Source: Actinomortierella ambigua (taxonomy: Eukaryota > Mortierellomycota > Mortierellomycetes > Mortierellales > Mortierellaceae). Taken from it: 64,000 bases of DNA. A program made the position numbers and the translations under genes. Below are positions 1 to 13,900 of the stretch, one piece after another; the first letter of the stretch is position 1; each line of letters begins with the position of its first letter. The stretch is from NCBI GenBank assembly GCA_016098155.1, contig JAAAJB010000040.1, positions 1 through 64,000 on the forward strand, read 5' to 3'. Under the pieces are notes generated by a model. It did no database searches. It worked only from the letters and a program-made list of their open reading frames with translations, and had not been told where the DNA came from.

Positions 1-1275
1 TTAAAGCGTGGAGACAAAGGTGGTAGAGAGAGAAGAGTGGAGAGAACGTGCTGGGTGAGGTGGGGAGGGGTAACGAGTAGGTGAGAAGAACAACAAGGTG
101 GTGGTAGAGGGGCAACGGATGTGTGTGTCGAGAGAAGGAGGAGGTGGGGAAGGAGCAACCATGGTGTGGGTGAAGAGTGCATGCTTACCTCGTTGGCGAA
201 TAGTGGTGTGGAAGAGAGGTGGAGAGGGAAGAGTGATGGAAAGGAAAGAAAGAGAGAGAACAGAAATTGAGAACAACTGGAGGTTTATATAGTAAAACAG
301 GTTATGCGGTACACAGGGCAAGCGTCCCCTCTCATCTTCCCACCTCCTAGCATAATGAGTGCTCGGTGCGAGCATCCCTCTCGGTCTCGATGACCATGGG
401 TGTCTATGTCCCCTTCCTGGGACTCGAGGTGTGAGCTACTGCTCTCCTATTCATTCTTTCATGCTTAGGTGGTCATCACCCTTCAACGGTGACAACGGTC
501 AGCATAAAGGAGAAAAACGATATGAAGGAGTCAAGCGGAAAACGGTGATAGAGGATGGTGCGATGTCCACCCTACCCTTTGAGTGCCAACAACCATTCCG
601 AACCTCACGCTCCTCCAGCAACAACGTCGCTTCTACATTCAGCGCGGGTTTTTATCCGCTCAGGGTGTTTGCTCGTAGAGAGAACAACGTTTGCTTGGCG
701 GGAAACATCACCGCTCAAGTGCACACTGCGTGCAACCACTTGTGGGAATGAGCAAAGGCTTCCACTTGCACCATGCACTCATTCTCTCGGCAGCATGGCT
801 TGAATGTTGTCTAGCGATAGTTGAGACGCGTCCTATGTACCCTCTAGAGGGCTCTCTCTCTCTCCTTATTTGGTGTATTACTGTACACCAACAGGACTCC
901 TGCAGGGTCGTGTAAACAAGACTAAACACAGGCATACATGAGGTCTTCTCTAGCGCTCGTCTCTCCGCCTCTCTCTCTCCTACGTGGTCCATGTCTGCTC
1001 TCCGCCTAGATGCAGACACCCTATAGCGGGGACGCCAGCTTGGTTTTTCGCGAGTGCAACCTTGTTGTGACCTCCGACCATTTCAGGTTGAGACACGTCA
1101 ATGCAACCTACTCATGGCACTGAAGTGAAGACTTGCCAGCAAGCATACAATGAGGAATGGGTCAGCTCATCTCATAACAAGAGTAATGCATCAGCACATG
1201 TGAAGGAGACGTGTGAGTGAGTGTGTGAATGAGACGAGCGTGTAACAAGTCGGCTAAATATGCCTCTTCTCCAGC

Positions 1276-1308
<33 letters not shown>

Positions 1309-2517
1309 CATACAGCTGACCCCTCAACCGATTGTTCTCAAGTTGACCTCTTGCTTATGATGGTACATTGTCGAGAAACAAGTGAGCTGCGTGCAAGTTG
1401 AGTGTATTTGGAGTTGAGACGGGGAAATGAGTGTGTATGCAAACGTGTAGGGAGAGGAATGTGTGTATGGAGGAGACAAGCTACATGACAAGGATATCGA
1501 CGACTGGCAGGCAGACAGCGAGGCATGTGAGCATGGCTGATGACTGGACATCTTGCCGAGGAATGAGGGTGGATGTTGAAGCATGGGGAGGGGAGCTCTA
1601 TTACAGCACCACCATCAATTAGAGACATCAAATGTGGAGCATTGGTTTGCTTGCTATCCAGCTCTGAACCTCATGCTCAGAGTGATCATGGTTTGCTCAA
1701 AGTTCCTTTCGCTGAATACGCTCCTCAACATTTTGTCATCGGTTGTTCGTTGGGGGACCATTCCTATCCACGTGCCCTTCACGCATCATCCGGACTGACT
1801 CGTAGTGGCCCATAATCCCAACTCTCTTTTTGAGCCCTTTACGGATATCCATTAAGAAACTGTACCAAAGCCTGGTTTCAATTGAGGAAGAAAGAAAGAA
1901 CACAGAAACGAGTGGTGACGCCTCGGAGGGAACGTGGGAGGAGAAGGGAGCAATTGAGCAGCGGTTACAACAGACGCGGCAAGATGCCGATGACAAAGTG
2001 GCGGCTACAGAAGACGCAGCAAGGCATCGATCTGTTGGTGCAGACTATGGCTGCTCATCTGCCTCTTGTCACAGGCATGTCTTGAATTTGAACCTGCACA
2101 GCTGTTTGTGTGTACGTGCTCATTGATGACTTTTTTGGGCATCTGAAACGGAGCCCTTGCTGGCATGTGGCTAGGCCAAGGGGCCCATGAGAACGGTTGC
2201 TGACCGCATTGGTCTTCCTCCTTGAACTCTCTATTTCTTCATTCCTGCCAAGCACTCACTCTCGCTCTCACTCTTAATCTGTTTTTCTTTTAAATACATA
2301 GAGGAAACAATGCGGTCTATTAGTGAAAAGCGGAGAGAAAGAGTGTGTGCGTGGAAAGTCAAATCACGGCTAGACCGTGGAGAGGGGAGAGAAGAAAGTG
2401 ACATGGATGGCTAGAAGGGGGAGGAGGTATGAGGAGAGTGCGGTATAGATATACAACTATTTTAAGCGAGACCCCCCCAAAAAACCCCCCCTTCTCTCAA
2501 TCCCTAATTCCTCCAAT
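1..2517. other. intergenic, low-complexity DNA
   Basis: No reading frame here looks like a conserved protein. The sequence is rich in GA/CT runs, including a pure CT tract near 1276-1306. The open frames are short, mostly lack ATG starts and have biased composition. The left edge may hold the 5' end of a leftward gene (see the TATA-like site at 284-291), but no coding exon can be defended. Confidence 0.5.
284..291 (-). promoter_or_regulatory. TATA-like box for a possible leftward gene
   Basis: The minus strand reads TATATAAA, followed by a CT-rich leader running to the left edge. This resembles a fungal core promoter for a gene lying mostly outside the window. An ATG lies near 161-166 on the minus strand, but its product cannot be judged. 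Weak call. Confidence 0.25.
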
Positions 2518-4114
<1,597 letters not shown>

Positions 4115-4327
4115 GATGGTGAGGGATGGGATGGTATATATTGTAGTAATAAAGAGTGAAGAAAAGAAAAGAGAAAAAAAAAAGATGAGAAGGGAAGGTT
4201 AAAGGTGATGATCAGTTTGTTGATGCATACCCAGACGGAGTATGTACACAGCAAAGCAAACGGCAGTCACTCAGGGGGGGGGGTTGGCAGGGGTTTTGAT
4301 ATATCATATTTATATAGGTTCTGTGCA

Positions 4328-7300
4328 CTACTGTTGCTGCTGTTGCTGCTGCTGCTGTTGTTGTTGTTGCTGTTGTTGTTGTTGTTGCTGTTGTTGTTGC
4401 AACTGTTGCAGCAATTGGTTTTGCGCAAACTGCTGTTGGAGGTGGAAGCGCTGCTGCATGCTGATCTGTGGGGACCCGAATCCGCCTGCTCCTTGTAGGT
4501 TCATCATCACACCCGGATTGCCTTGCGCACCGAGGAGGTTCTGCATCGGGCTACCAGCTGCGGCTATGAGAGAAAGAGGAAAAGAGAGGCCAGAAAGAAA
4601 AGAAAGAGGTGTTGTTCATGTTTAGCTCAGAAGAATCCTTTTCAAGCATATGAAAAAAAAACCTATTACCCCGAAACACAACATTCCTCTCTTGTCAATA
4701 TCGACTTACACATGGGCATCTGTTGACCCTGCACCTGGGCAGCTTGGCTTTGGGCCTGCGCCTGTGCCTGTGCCTGTGCTTGTGCTTGAGCCTGAGCCTG
4801 AGCCTGAGCCTGCGCTTGAGCCTGAGCTTGTGCCTGAGCTTGCGCCTGAGCTTGTGCCTGCGCCTGTGCCTGGGCTTGCAAGACGCGTTGCTTCTGCTGT
4901 TGATTCAAGAGTTGTGCCTGAAGGAACAAGTTTTGCTGAGGAGACATGCCCACGGTCGTTGCCTGCGTCATTAGGCCCTGAGAGACACCAATCGTACCAG
5001 GCTGTTGTGGCAGAGCTTGGCCGAGCTGTGGTGTTCCTGTGAGCTGCTGGGCCTGTTGCTGGGGGCTGGGCTGGATCTGTTGCTGTTGCTGCTGCTGTTG
5101 TTGTTGGACTTGTTGTTGATGCTGTTGTGCCTGCGCCTGCGCCTGTGCTTGAGCTTGCTGTTGCTGCTGTTGCTGGAGAATGGCTGCCGCGGCAGCGGCC
5201 TGGGCAGCAGCGGCCTGAGGGTTGATGTTGAGATTGGGGATGGGAATCCTTGTAAACAAGAGACCGATCAAGGTGCGACTCGTGTGATTGTAGATCAAGA
5301 CCATGCCGGCCGAGTTGCTAATCTGAGACAGACGGATGACGGCCACGGCCTTTTTCACTTCCAGGCTTCGCGTGAGCATGTCGAAAAAGGCATTGTTCTC
5401 CATGGGTGTTCCCGGTGAGGGCAAGATCTGGACGACGGGCAAGTTGTTGGACTCGGCCAGCTTTTGCAACTCGTTGATCCTGGCAGGCATCATGCCGGCG
5501 ATCGTCATCTTCTTTGGCCATGCAGACAGCGAAAACTCGTCCTCCGTCGTCAGCTTTTCAGATTTTTTCACCACAAAGACAGACGTCGCACACGAGAGCT
5601 CACGCGTCAACGTCGGGTTGCCCGGACTGCTGACTTGCCATGAAATCTCGCCTGTCCAGATCGTGTCCGAGCCCAGACCGAGATCCATTTGACGCTTCTG
5701 TGCATTCAAAAAGTGTTGTTGCTGCTGTTGTTGTTGAGGTGTGGGCATGTGAGCCTGTTGAGGCGTGGACATATGGGCTTGTTGAGGTGTGCCGATTTGT
5801 AGAGGCTGGCCATTGGATTGCAGCGTCTGTGGTGCGAGTTGCGGGGTATGCTGTTGGACCTGTGGTTGTGCTTGTTGTAATGCAAGAAGCTGATTCTGTT
5901 GCTGCTGTTGTTGTTGTTGCTGCTGCTGCTGTTGCTGCTGCTGTTGTTGTTGTTGTTGTTGCTGCTGAGCTTGTTGAGCTTGAGCTTGAGCTTGAGCTTG
6001 TTGAGCTTGCTGTTGAGCCAACAATTGTTTCTGACGCATGAGTTGCTGTAGTTGCTGCTGCTGGATTGTCGTATTGGCAGTAACGGCGTTACCGATGACA
6101 CCTGTAGTCGTAGTAGCGCCCTGGTTCGGTTGTGATTGTTGCTGCGGTACCGGTGGATGCTGTTGAACTGGTTGCTGTTGCTGTTGTGGTTGCTGCTGCT
6201 GCTGTTGCTGCAAGTTGGCCTGAGCTGCCTGTTGCTGCTGTGCCTGCTGGACTTGCTGTGCGTGCTGCTGAGCTGCCTGTTGTTGGGCGGCCTGTTGTTG
6301 GGCTTGTTGCTGTGCTTGCTGTGCTTGCTGTTGCAAAAACTGGGAGTGTTGTTGTTGAAGGTTGAGAAGCTGCAGCATTTGTTGGTGTTGCGTTGGAGTC
6401 AGCGGTTGACCAGAGGCAACGCGTTGCTGGAATGCCCTCAAAACATTAAGCTGGTTGACATTCATCATAGGTTGAGCAAGGCGCTGAGGGCTTTGCAAAT
6501 TATTGCCTTGACCTGGAGCGTTTCCAGCCACGGTCGCACCAACGTTGCCTGCTCCTTGTGGCTGTGTTTGCGGTGTCGGTTGCTGTTGTTGAACAGCTGC
6601 AGGAACGACTGGAGAGCCCGTTCCAGCCATACTTGCCGGGGAGGCCGCCGCGTTGCGCTGTAGTGGCGAACCCGCCAAAGTCGCCTTGGCCGTAAGAGGT
6701 GTTCCTGCACCCTGGTTGGATGGTGCTTGTTGGGGTGGTTGACCCTGCTGTGGCTGGAATGCGGCGCCCTGACCTTGTGCACCTGGCATTTGTGGACGAA
6801 TGGCTCCGTTGAGGTTTGCTCCGCTCACAACAGGGGATTGACCTGCGAGCTGCTGCTGCAGCATTTGACGATGCTGCTGCTGTTGTTGTTGTTGTTGCTG
6901 TTGTAGCTGTTGAAGCTGCTGCTGAGCAATCTGCGGAGATGCTCCCGCAATGTTAGGCTGACCTGGCTGAAGAGTCGCCGTCTGGCCTGGTTGCTGGCCA
7001 GCCTGTTGTTGTTGTTGTTGTTGCTGCTGTTGTGGCTGCTGCTGCTGTTGTGGTTGCTGTTGCTGTTGTTGCTGCAGTTGTTGTTGCTGTTGCTGGTGCT
7101 GGGCTGCCTGAAGTTGATAGTGTCGTAGCTGTGCCTGCTGCTGTGGGGATGCTTGGCTCAGTCGTGCCAAATTCTGAAGCTGCGCAGGAGTGAGCGAACC
7201 ATGCGGTAGGGGTCGAACGGCGTTGATGCCAGCAGCAGGGTTTGCCGCCGTCGATGGAGCTGTGGACACCATCGGCTGCTGCGTCTGTGCAGATGCTTGC

Positions 7301-10072
7301 TGGGCCGCCGCGGCCTGCTGGGCTAGCTGCTGTTGTTGTTGTTGCTGCTGCAGCTGTTGTAGCTGGGCCTGTTGAAGCTTTTGCTGTTGTTGTTGTTGTT
7401 GAAGAAGCAATTGCTGCTGTTGGAACTGTTGTTGGGCTTGCTGTTGGGCCTGTAGCTGCTGTTGAGCCTGTTGCTGGGCTTGCTGCTGAGCCTGTTGCTG
7501 GGCCTGCTGTTGCGCCTGCTGTTGTGCCTGCTGTTGTGCCTGCTGTTGCGCCTGCTGTTGTGCCTGGGCCTGTTGTTGTGCCTGTTGCTGTGCCTGTTGT
7601 TGTGCTTGCTGCTGCGCCTGCTGCTGCGCTTGTTCCTCGGCAGCTTTTTGCTGTTCAAGTTTTTGTTGTTCCTCCTGTTGTTGCTTCTGTTGCAACTGTT
7701 GCTGAATCAGTATTTGCTGCTGTTTGTATTGGTGGTGTGCCATGCGAGCCTTGAGCTGTGCAGCACTCAGGTTAACGGGTGGCTGGGGAAGTGCTGTAGG
7801 TGCAGCAACACCACTGGCGGTAGGAGACGCCGTCGCTGCAGCCACCGGAGAGGTGGTGCTGGCGATGGTGGGAGTTGTTGTTACAGGTGCAGGTGCAGTT
7901 GTTGTTGTTGTCGTCGTTGTCGTAGAGGTAACAGAATGACTAGGGGCGACTATAGGCGCACGGTTTGGTGCAGAGCTGATGGTTGCGGGAATATTGTTTG
8001 CAGCCCCCGGGGTATACATGGTTGTTTTGATATCCGAGGTCGCCATGAGAGGGGTGTGAGCATTCGTTGTGGCGGCGGTTGAGACGGCTGGATCCTCAAC
8101 CTTTGTCTTTTTGGCCGCAGGGCCAGCGAGCAAGGGTGAAGTCATGCCAGCTGCAGGCGAGTGTCCTGAAGTCTCGCGTTTGAGGTCTGGCCCTTGCGAG
8201 ACAGAGTTGCCTCGCTTCATGCCATTGACAGCAGACTGAGCGTTCGCTGTGGCGTTGATGTTGGGGCTGTTGGTTGCTGCAGGTGTGCCCACCTCGGAAG
8301 CACCAGGTGTTGAAGCAACGACGGGTGTCAACGCGGGCGGTGCGGGTAATTGAAATCCTGCCAATTTGACAACGTGGGTTCCTAAAGCTTTTGGTGCTCC
8401 GTCAACAACGGTTGTGTTTGTTCCATTAGCCTAGTACGACACAACAGAGAGGCAGAGAGAGAGAGAGGGGGGGAGAGGGAAGGGAGAAACAGTGAGTACA
8501 GTGGTTCCAGTCCCGTGTACAATGCATATTTTAGCGTGCATGTTCTTACCTTGGACACAAGCTGCGTCAACTCTTGATGTTCCAAGGGCGACACAAGCGA
8601 CAATGCGATCGACCGCTAAGAGAGGCGGAAGAAAATGATGAGGTGGGGGATGGAAAGAAAGAACCAGGTTAATGACACCAAATACACCCAAAAAAAAATG
8701 GAGGACAAAGAGCCCATGGCCATTTCATATAGTCTCCATACCTTATTGAGTTCCCTGATTGCACTATCCAGGGAAAGGTCGTCGTACTTTTCCATCGAGT
8801 TGTATCGAACACATGATGGGTGAGGAGCGCTGTCGCCAACGAGAACCACATGGCGCTCAGGTTCGTTGCCCTCGAATGGTCGGTATTCGTCAAAATAGTC
8901 AAACATCTATTTGGAAGAGAGAAAGAACATGTTAATAAGAGAGAGAGAGAGAGAGAGAGGTGTCGCCTGATTGGGGTATGTGCAGGCAAACAAATGGAAC
9001 GAAGAGAAGAGAAGGGAAAGGAAGGAGGAGGATGGTGGGAGGGGGAGAGGAGGGCGGGATATTACCTCCAAAGCAGCGACGAGGCCCTCGGTCACAGCAT
9101 TGCGAAAGACGCTACCGTACTCGAAACGAATCATACGCAGCTCGCGCAGGAAAGACAACGGGTCGTTTGTAAAGTAGCGAGTGTCGACAGTCGACGCAGA
9201 TGCGGGTGGGTAGTCGCCATACACAACTAGTCCGCAGCGGACAATCGGCTATGGTTGTCCAAGAGAAGAAAGAAGCCCCGCAGGTACCCGGTTAGTCATG
9301 GTGATAAAGATGTGATGAACGTTGGCCCATAAGCATCAGTTTCCAACTGTTTGGGGTTCCAGGAACAAGGAACCACACACGAATCCATATACACGATGTA
9401 GACACCTGCACACACACACATATATGCACACACATATCACACGTACAGCATCCTTTGGGCGAGGTTGGTTCGTCTCTGGATCAATGGGGGGTGCACGGAA
9501 ATGCCTAAGTCGCAGTTCATATAGAGAACGGGAGAGAGAGAGAGAGAGAGAAAGGGAGAGAGAGGGGGGGGAGGGACGGGGAAACAGCCAGGGTGACAGC
9601 AGGGCCATGGAATAGAATACATTGATAAGAAATATGAGACAAACAGAGAGAGTGTGCAGCGTTCGCTAGTCTTTCTTTTTTTTCCTTCTCCTTTTCTGCA
9701 GGTGCGGGCCCCCCGGAGGAATCCAACATGCCATGGAGTCTTTAGCTCTCTTTTCTGTCTGCCTTTTCTTCTCTCTTTCTTTTTTTTTTTCTTTCTTTCA
9801 TTTTACCGGAGGATAGGCTCGAGGTACGATGTCAGCAAGGACTCGAAATGGCTCGACATCTTGGCGGAGCTCTCGACAACAAAGACACACAACAGTTCGT
9901 GTCGGTGGGAGGCATGCAGCGAGGCCATGGAGGACGAGGTGCCTGGCGTGGTGACGTTGTGCAGAGGCGCGGGAGACAAGGTCGATCCTGGTGAAGTGAG
10001 GCCGTAGGCTGGCGAGGTGACCGTGGCAGGGCCCGCCCCTGTCGTGGGCTGTTGTGCCGGTGCAACAAGCAT
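4328..10072 (-). CDS. MED25: Mediator complex subunit 25-like protein (VWA plus ACID/PTOV-type domain)
   Basis: Candidate Mediator tail subunit linking activators to RNA polymerase II. Seven exons: 10072-9807, 9504-9447, 9248-9066, 8906-8742, 8615-8550, 8430-4710, 4563-4328; every junction keeps phase, giving 1564 residues. Residues about 58-246 match the MED25 von Willebrand A domain: LLCVFVVESSAKM opens it, then LVVYGDYPP, FEYGSVFRNAVTEGL, HVVLVGDSAPH and ALSLVSPLEHQEL. Residues about 1160-1310 match the activator-interacting (PTOV/ACID) domain, with TIWTGEISWQ, LTRELSCATSVFVV and the GMVLIYNHTSRTLIGLLF ending. The roughly 900-residue linker and the C-terminus are glutamine-rich, including QQQA and QA repeats. 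The 58-nt exon 2 is needed to keep frame. VWA and ACID together argue against a generic poly-Q protein. The start is the ATG directly before the VWA exon. Confidence 0.85.
4752..4875 (-). repeat. Gln-Ala dipeptide repeat tract in MED25
   Basis: A hexanucleotide-scale repeat encodes alternating Gln and Ala (about 20 units) near the C-terminus of the MED25-like protein. Codon usage is mixed, so the tract is partly interrupted at DNA level. Longer QQQA tetrapeptide repeats lie at about 7440-7640 in the same exon. Confidence 0.85.
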
Positions 10073-10994
10073 TGTTTGTGGAGAAAGGAGGCGGAGGAAC
10101 AGGAGGAACAGGAGGAGGCGGTGGGAGAGGACAGGTGGAGGAGAATGGAGATCTCAATGAGAAAAGAAAAAAAAAAAGAAATGAATGGTCGCTGCTTTTG
10201 TCCTATTCTCGGTTGTTTGTCGCGCGGTGGTGATTCGAATGGGAATGGGTAAGGGAGGCTCTGCGATCAGGGTGTCTTTTGCATGGAGAATGAAGAGAGG
10301 GTAGGAGAAGTGAGTGGGAGAGAGAGAGTGAGAGTGGCAGAGAGAGTAAAAGAGCGAGAGAGGTTGGGTTTTGGTTGGCTGGTTGGTTGGTTGGTTGGTT
10401 TGGTTGGGAGCACGCACACGCCCTTTGTGCTGCAGCAGTGTGTGGGTGGGGTCTTCTTGATAAGAGGAGGAGACTCTTTGTTTGTATATTGTGTATCCGT
10501 TGGGAAGGAAAGGATACGAAGAAGGAGAAGAACGAGAAGGAAGAAGAAAGAAGAGGAAGAAGAAGAAGAAAGACAGAGACAGAGACAGAAGAAGACAGAG
10601 AAGAAGAAGGAGGAGGGGGGATGTTATGGTGAGTGTGTGTGTGTGTGTATATATACAAACGATGTTCTGTTGTGTGTGTGTGAACAAGAGCCATTATTGG
10701 TTTATTTGTGGGCACACACGTTCTCCTCTCTTCAACTCAGTTCCTGTCCACTGTCTCTCACACACACATACCCTCTCTCTCCCCCCCATCTGTTTACTTG
10801 GTGACCTGGCTCCTCATTGACCTGGTGTATTGCCACGCTCACTCACTCATGCACTAACACTCCCTATCGCACACATGTATCAACGTTCTTGACGCTAGCA
10901 GCAGAACTCTGCCTCACATTCAACACCACTGTTATCACCTAGCCCTTCGCCAAACTCCTCTGTGTTGGGATTCCTGCGCAAAAAGTCGGGACCA
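10073..10994. other. divergent intergenic region between MED25 and the VASt gene
   Basis: About 920 bp separate two divergent genes. It contains long GA-rich and GT-rich runs (TGG repeats near 10375-10400, GTGT near 10629-10650 and 10670-10681). It should hold both promoters. An in-frame stop at 10896-10898 limits how far the downstream coding frame can extend upstream without splicing. Confidence 0.55.
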
Positions 10995-13900
10995 ATGGGC
11001 CGCGACAGGGCCCAATCAGTGGCTACGCCTTCAGACTCGCCCTACGATAAACCCACGTTGGCCTCAAACACCCTTCCTTACTCGGCACCGCTTCCGCTAC
11101 TCGTTCCAGGCTCCAGACCCTCGACACCGAGATCAGTGTCATCACCCACGCCGACCCTGGTGCGGAGGAAGAGCCTTGACTTGGGCCGACTCTTGAATAC
11201 CCGCAGCAATGATGATCCTTGTGAGTCTCTTTACGCTTCCCCCCCACTTCATTCTTTCACTCCCCCTTTCCCCCTTTCATCCGCCCTTGGTGTTGTATTG
11301 CACTTGCTTGACCTGGTTAGGTGTCGTGACCAACTCAGGACGACCAATGCGCTGTTGTGCACGCCATGCGTCTATATATTGCCAACCTACTGGCTCAACT
11401 GGCATGCAGGAAACGGTTTCTAACCTTATTCACTCGCCATTTCTCCCCCTTCTCTTTGTTTCTCCAAGCCCGAACAAAAGAGAAAGGCGCCCAGCAAAAG
11501 CTCCAGGCACCAGCTATAGCTCGGCCCGGATCAAGTTCGGATGGTACAGTCAAGCAGCAGCATGTGCAACCGCCACCGAATCAGCGCCGGACAACCTTTT
11601 CGTTCGGTATATCTTGGCGTCAACAAAATCTCTCGGAATGCTCCCCCTCCACTACCTCCACCACCACCACGTCCTATGCCTCCCCGCGGAAGATGAGCAG
11701 TCATGCATCGTTACAGAGCTCAGGCTCGACGTCCACGTCAGCCTCGACCGCAGTAGCCCCTGCAGCCTTACCTTCGCCGACGACCACAACACCGTCTGTA
11801 AAACTTTCAAAGACACAGCAACGGTTCTTGAGGGCATTCCCAGAGTTTACCGATGAGCTCGTAATGGCCGTGACGGCTTCGTTGGCCTGCGCTTCACCGA
11901 CCCATGAACGTTCTCCTTCTTCTACGACCGCTTTGGCGCTACAGCAAACCCTTGCTACGCCCCCGCAGACACCTCCCGAGACGGAATCGTTTGATCAGCC
12001 TGACAGCATGCCTGTCCGTACGGGTCGTCGTGACAACCGCGATTCCGATCTCTCTTCAGACAACGCTTTGACCTCTTCCTTGACTGCGCCGACACCAATG
12101 TTTTGTTTGGACGACTTCACCTGTGCTTTGCAAAGAGACTATCTGTGGCAGGGCACACTCTTTGTGACATTGACGCATCTCTGCTTCTTTGGACGTCACT
12201 TCACCAAGACGATCCATATTAAGATTCACTTTGCTGATCTTGTCAGCATCGACAAGGAGAAGAAACTCGGGATGATCCCCAACACCCTACGGATTCGTGT
12301 CCGAACAGTCTGTCAGAGTGGCACAACCAACCAAAGTAGCGAGATGGCAGAGCAAGACGCGACAGTAGCCCTACTTCAAGAGACAACGCTGCCGCCACCG
12401 GATAGCCCATGTGCGGAGCCGACGAAGGAATATGTTCTGACGTCCTTCCTGAGCCGCGATCAAGCGTTTGCTGCCATCGAGAGACACTGGAACATCCACA
12501 AACAGCTTCAGGTGCACCAACGGGCACTCTTGGCGCGACACCGGCGATCCATCGACCAGTTGCGTTTGCGACAGGAGCAGTCTCATGAACTAGGAAGACA
12601 TCAGGAGCAAGACAGTGGCACATGGTCATCTTCATCCTCAAGTGAGGAAGATGGAGATTCTATGTCTTCTCAAGTCCAGACTGTACCTGCTGCCTCCAGA
12701 GAGCCAATGGTTGATGGGGACAAGGGTCTGGAACACGTGCATGATCAAGATCGGTCGTGTAGTACTCCCAGTCATGCCTTCTCGGAGCCCAGAGTCGGTT
12801 CGGAGTGTCTTGTCAAGTTCGAGCATGCGCAGCGCCTGCATGCATCTGCAAGCAACTCTAGTCTCAGGGCCAGGAGAAAAGCTCAGCGGACATACTCGGT
12901 CATCACTAGCGAGGCTACCTCTCCAAGTTCAGAGAGAATGGACGAGAGTGAGGACAGCGATAGCGACTGTGACGACGACGATGACGAGATGGACTACGGC
13001 AACCCTCTTGAGGCCGCTGCCAGACGTTTTCATGCTGACGACCAATCCTCTGACTCCATCGTGTCCAAGGCTTCTGAGAGCGACAAAGAGGATATGTTAG
13101 GACCCGAATCGGTCCATCCACCGACTGCAGATGCCCAGAGCCAGGGGCTAGTGTCAGAGCCTTATGTCCACCAGGACACGCCAATGCTTGTTGTACAGGA
13201 GCTTGAACCACTAGTATTTGCAGAAACTGGCATGAACAGCTCGCTTTTGGCACCACCCAAGCGCACCAACTCAACTAGTTCTACCAGCTCCAACCCGCCG
13301 ACATTGGCCTCGACTACTCCATCATCGCGCCAACGGAATCGCGTAACCTCAATTTCATCCGCAGCGTCGATCACGAGTGACCGGTCTCCCCGCCTCATAG
13401 GCCCACCGAAGCTGATCTCGCCTTCTCTGACCACAACCAAAGTGTCGCACTCCTCCTCTACCATTCAGAGTACGGCCAAGGAGGGCGAACCTCAAAACAT
13501 GACCATTCATCGCCGGGAAGGTACCCAGGGAGCTCTTTTGTTGGAAGATGAAACTTACTTGGCATCGTCCTACGCTTCCTCGACCATAAGCATGAGATCC
13601 GGTGGCCTTTCGCACCCACGGTACCAACATGGAACAACGACGGCGACCACTACTACCACCACGGTCGAAACCAGAGGAGTGCCATGGGCAGGGTCTCAGA
13701 TCAGCCTTGTCTCCACCATTTCCAACTCTAGTCTCGAGTCGCTGACTTCTACCATGCCTTCCAGGCATCATGTCTCCGATGTATCGAGGATGCCGGACCT
13801 GGAGGAGACAGAGGAAGTGCTAATGGACGAAGAGGTTCATATAGAGGATGACTGCGCCGGAGACGTCAGCATGGGCGAAGAAGTCACCGAAGACGAGGGC

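Noticed and set aside
359..2126. Several short plus-strand frames in the left intergenic region
   Set aside because: They are short, mostly start at non-ATG codons, overlap frames on the other strand and have simple-repeat composition; no family resemblance.
7462..8082. Leu- or Ala/Val-rich frames antisense to MED25 and MED15
   Set aside because: They are shadows of CAG/CAA repeats read in other frames.
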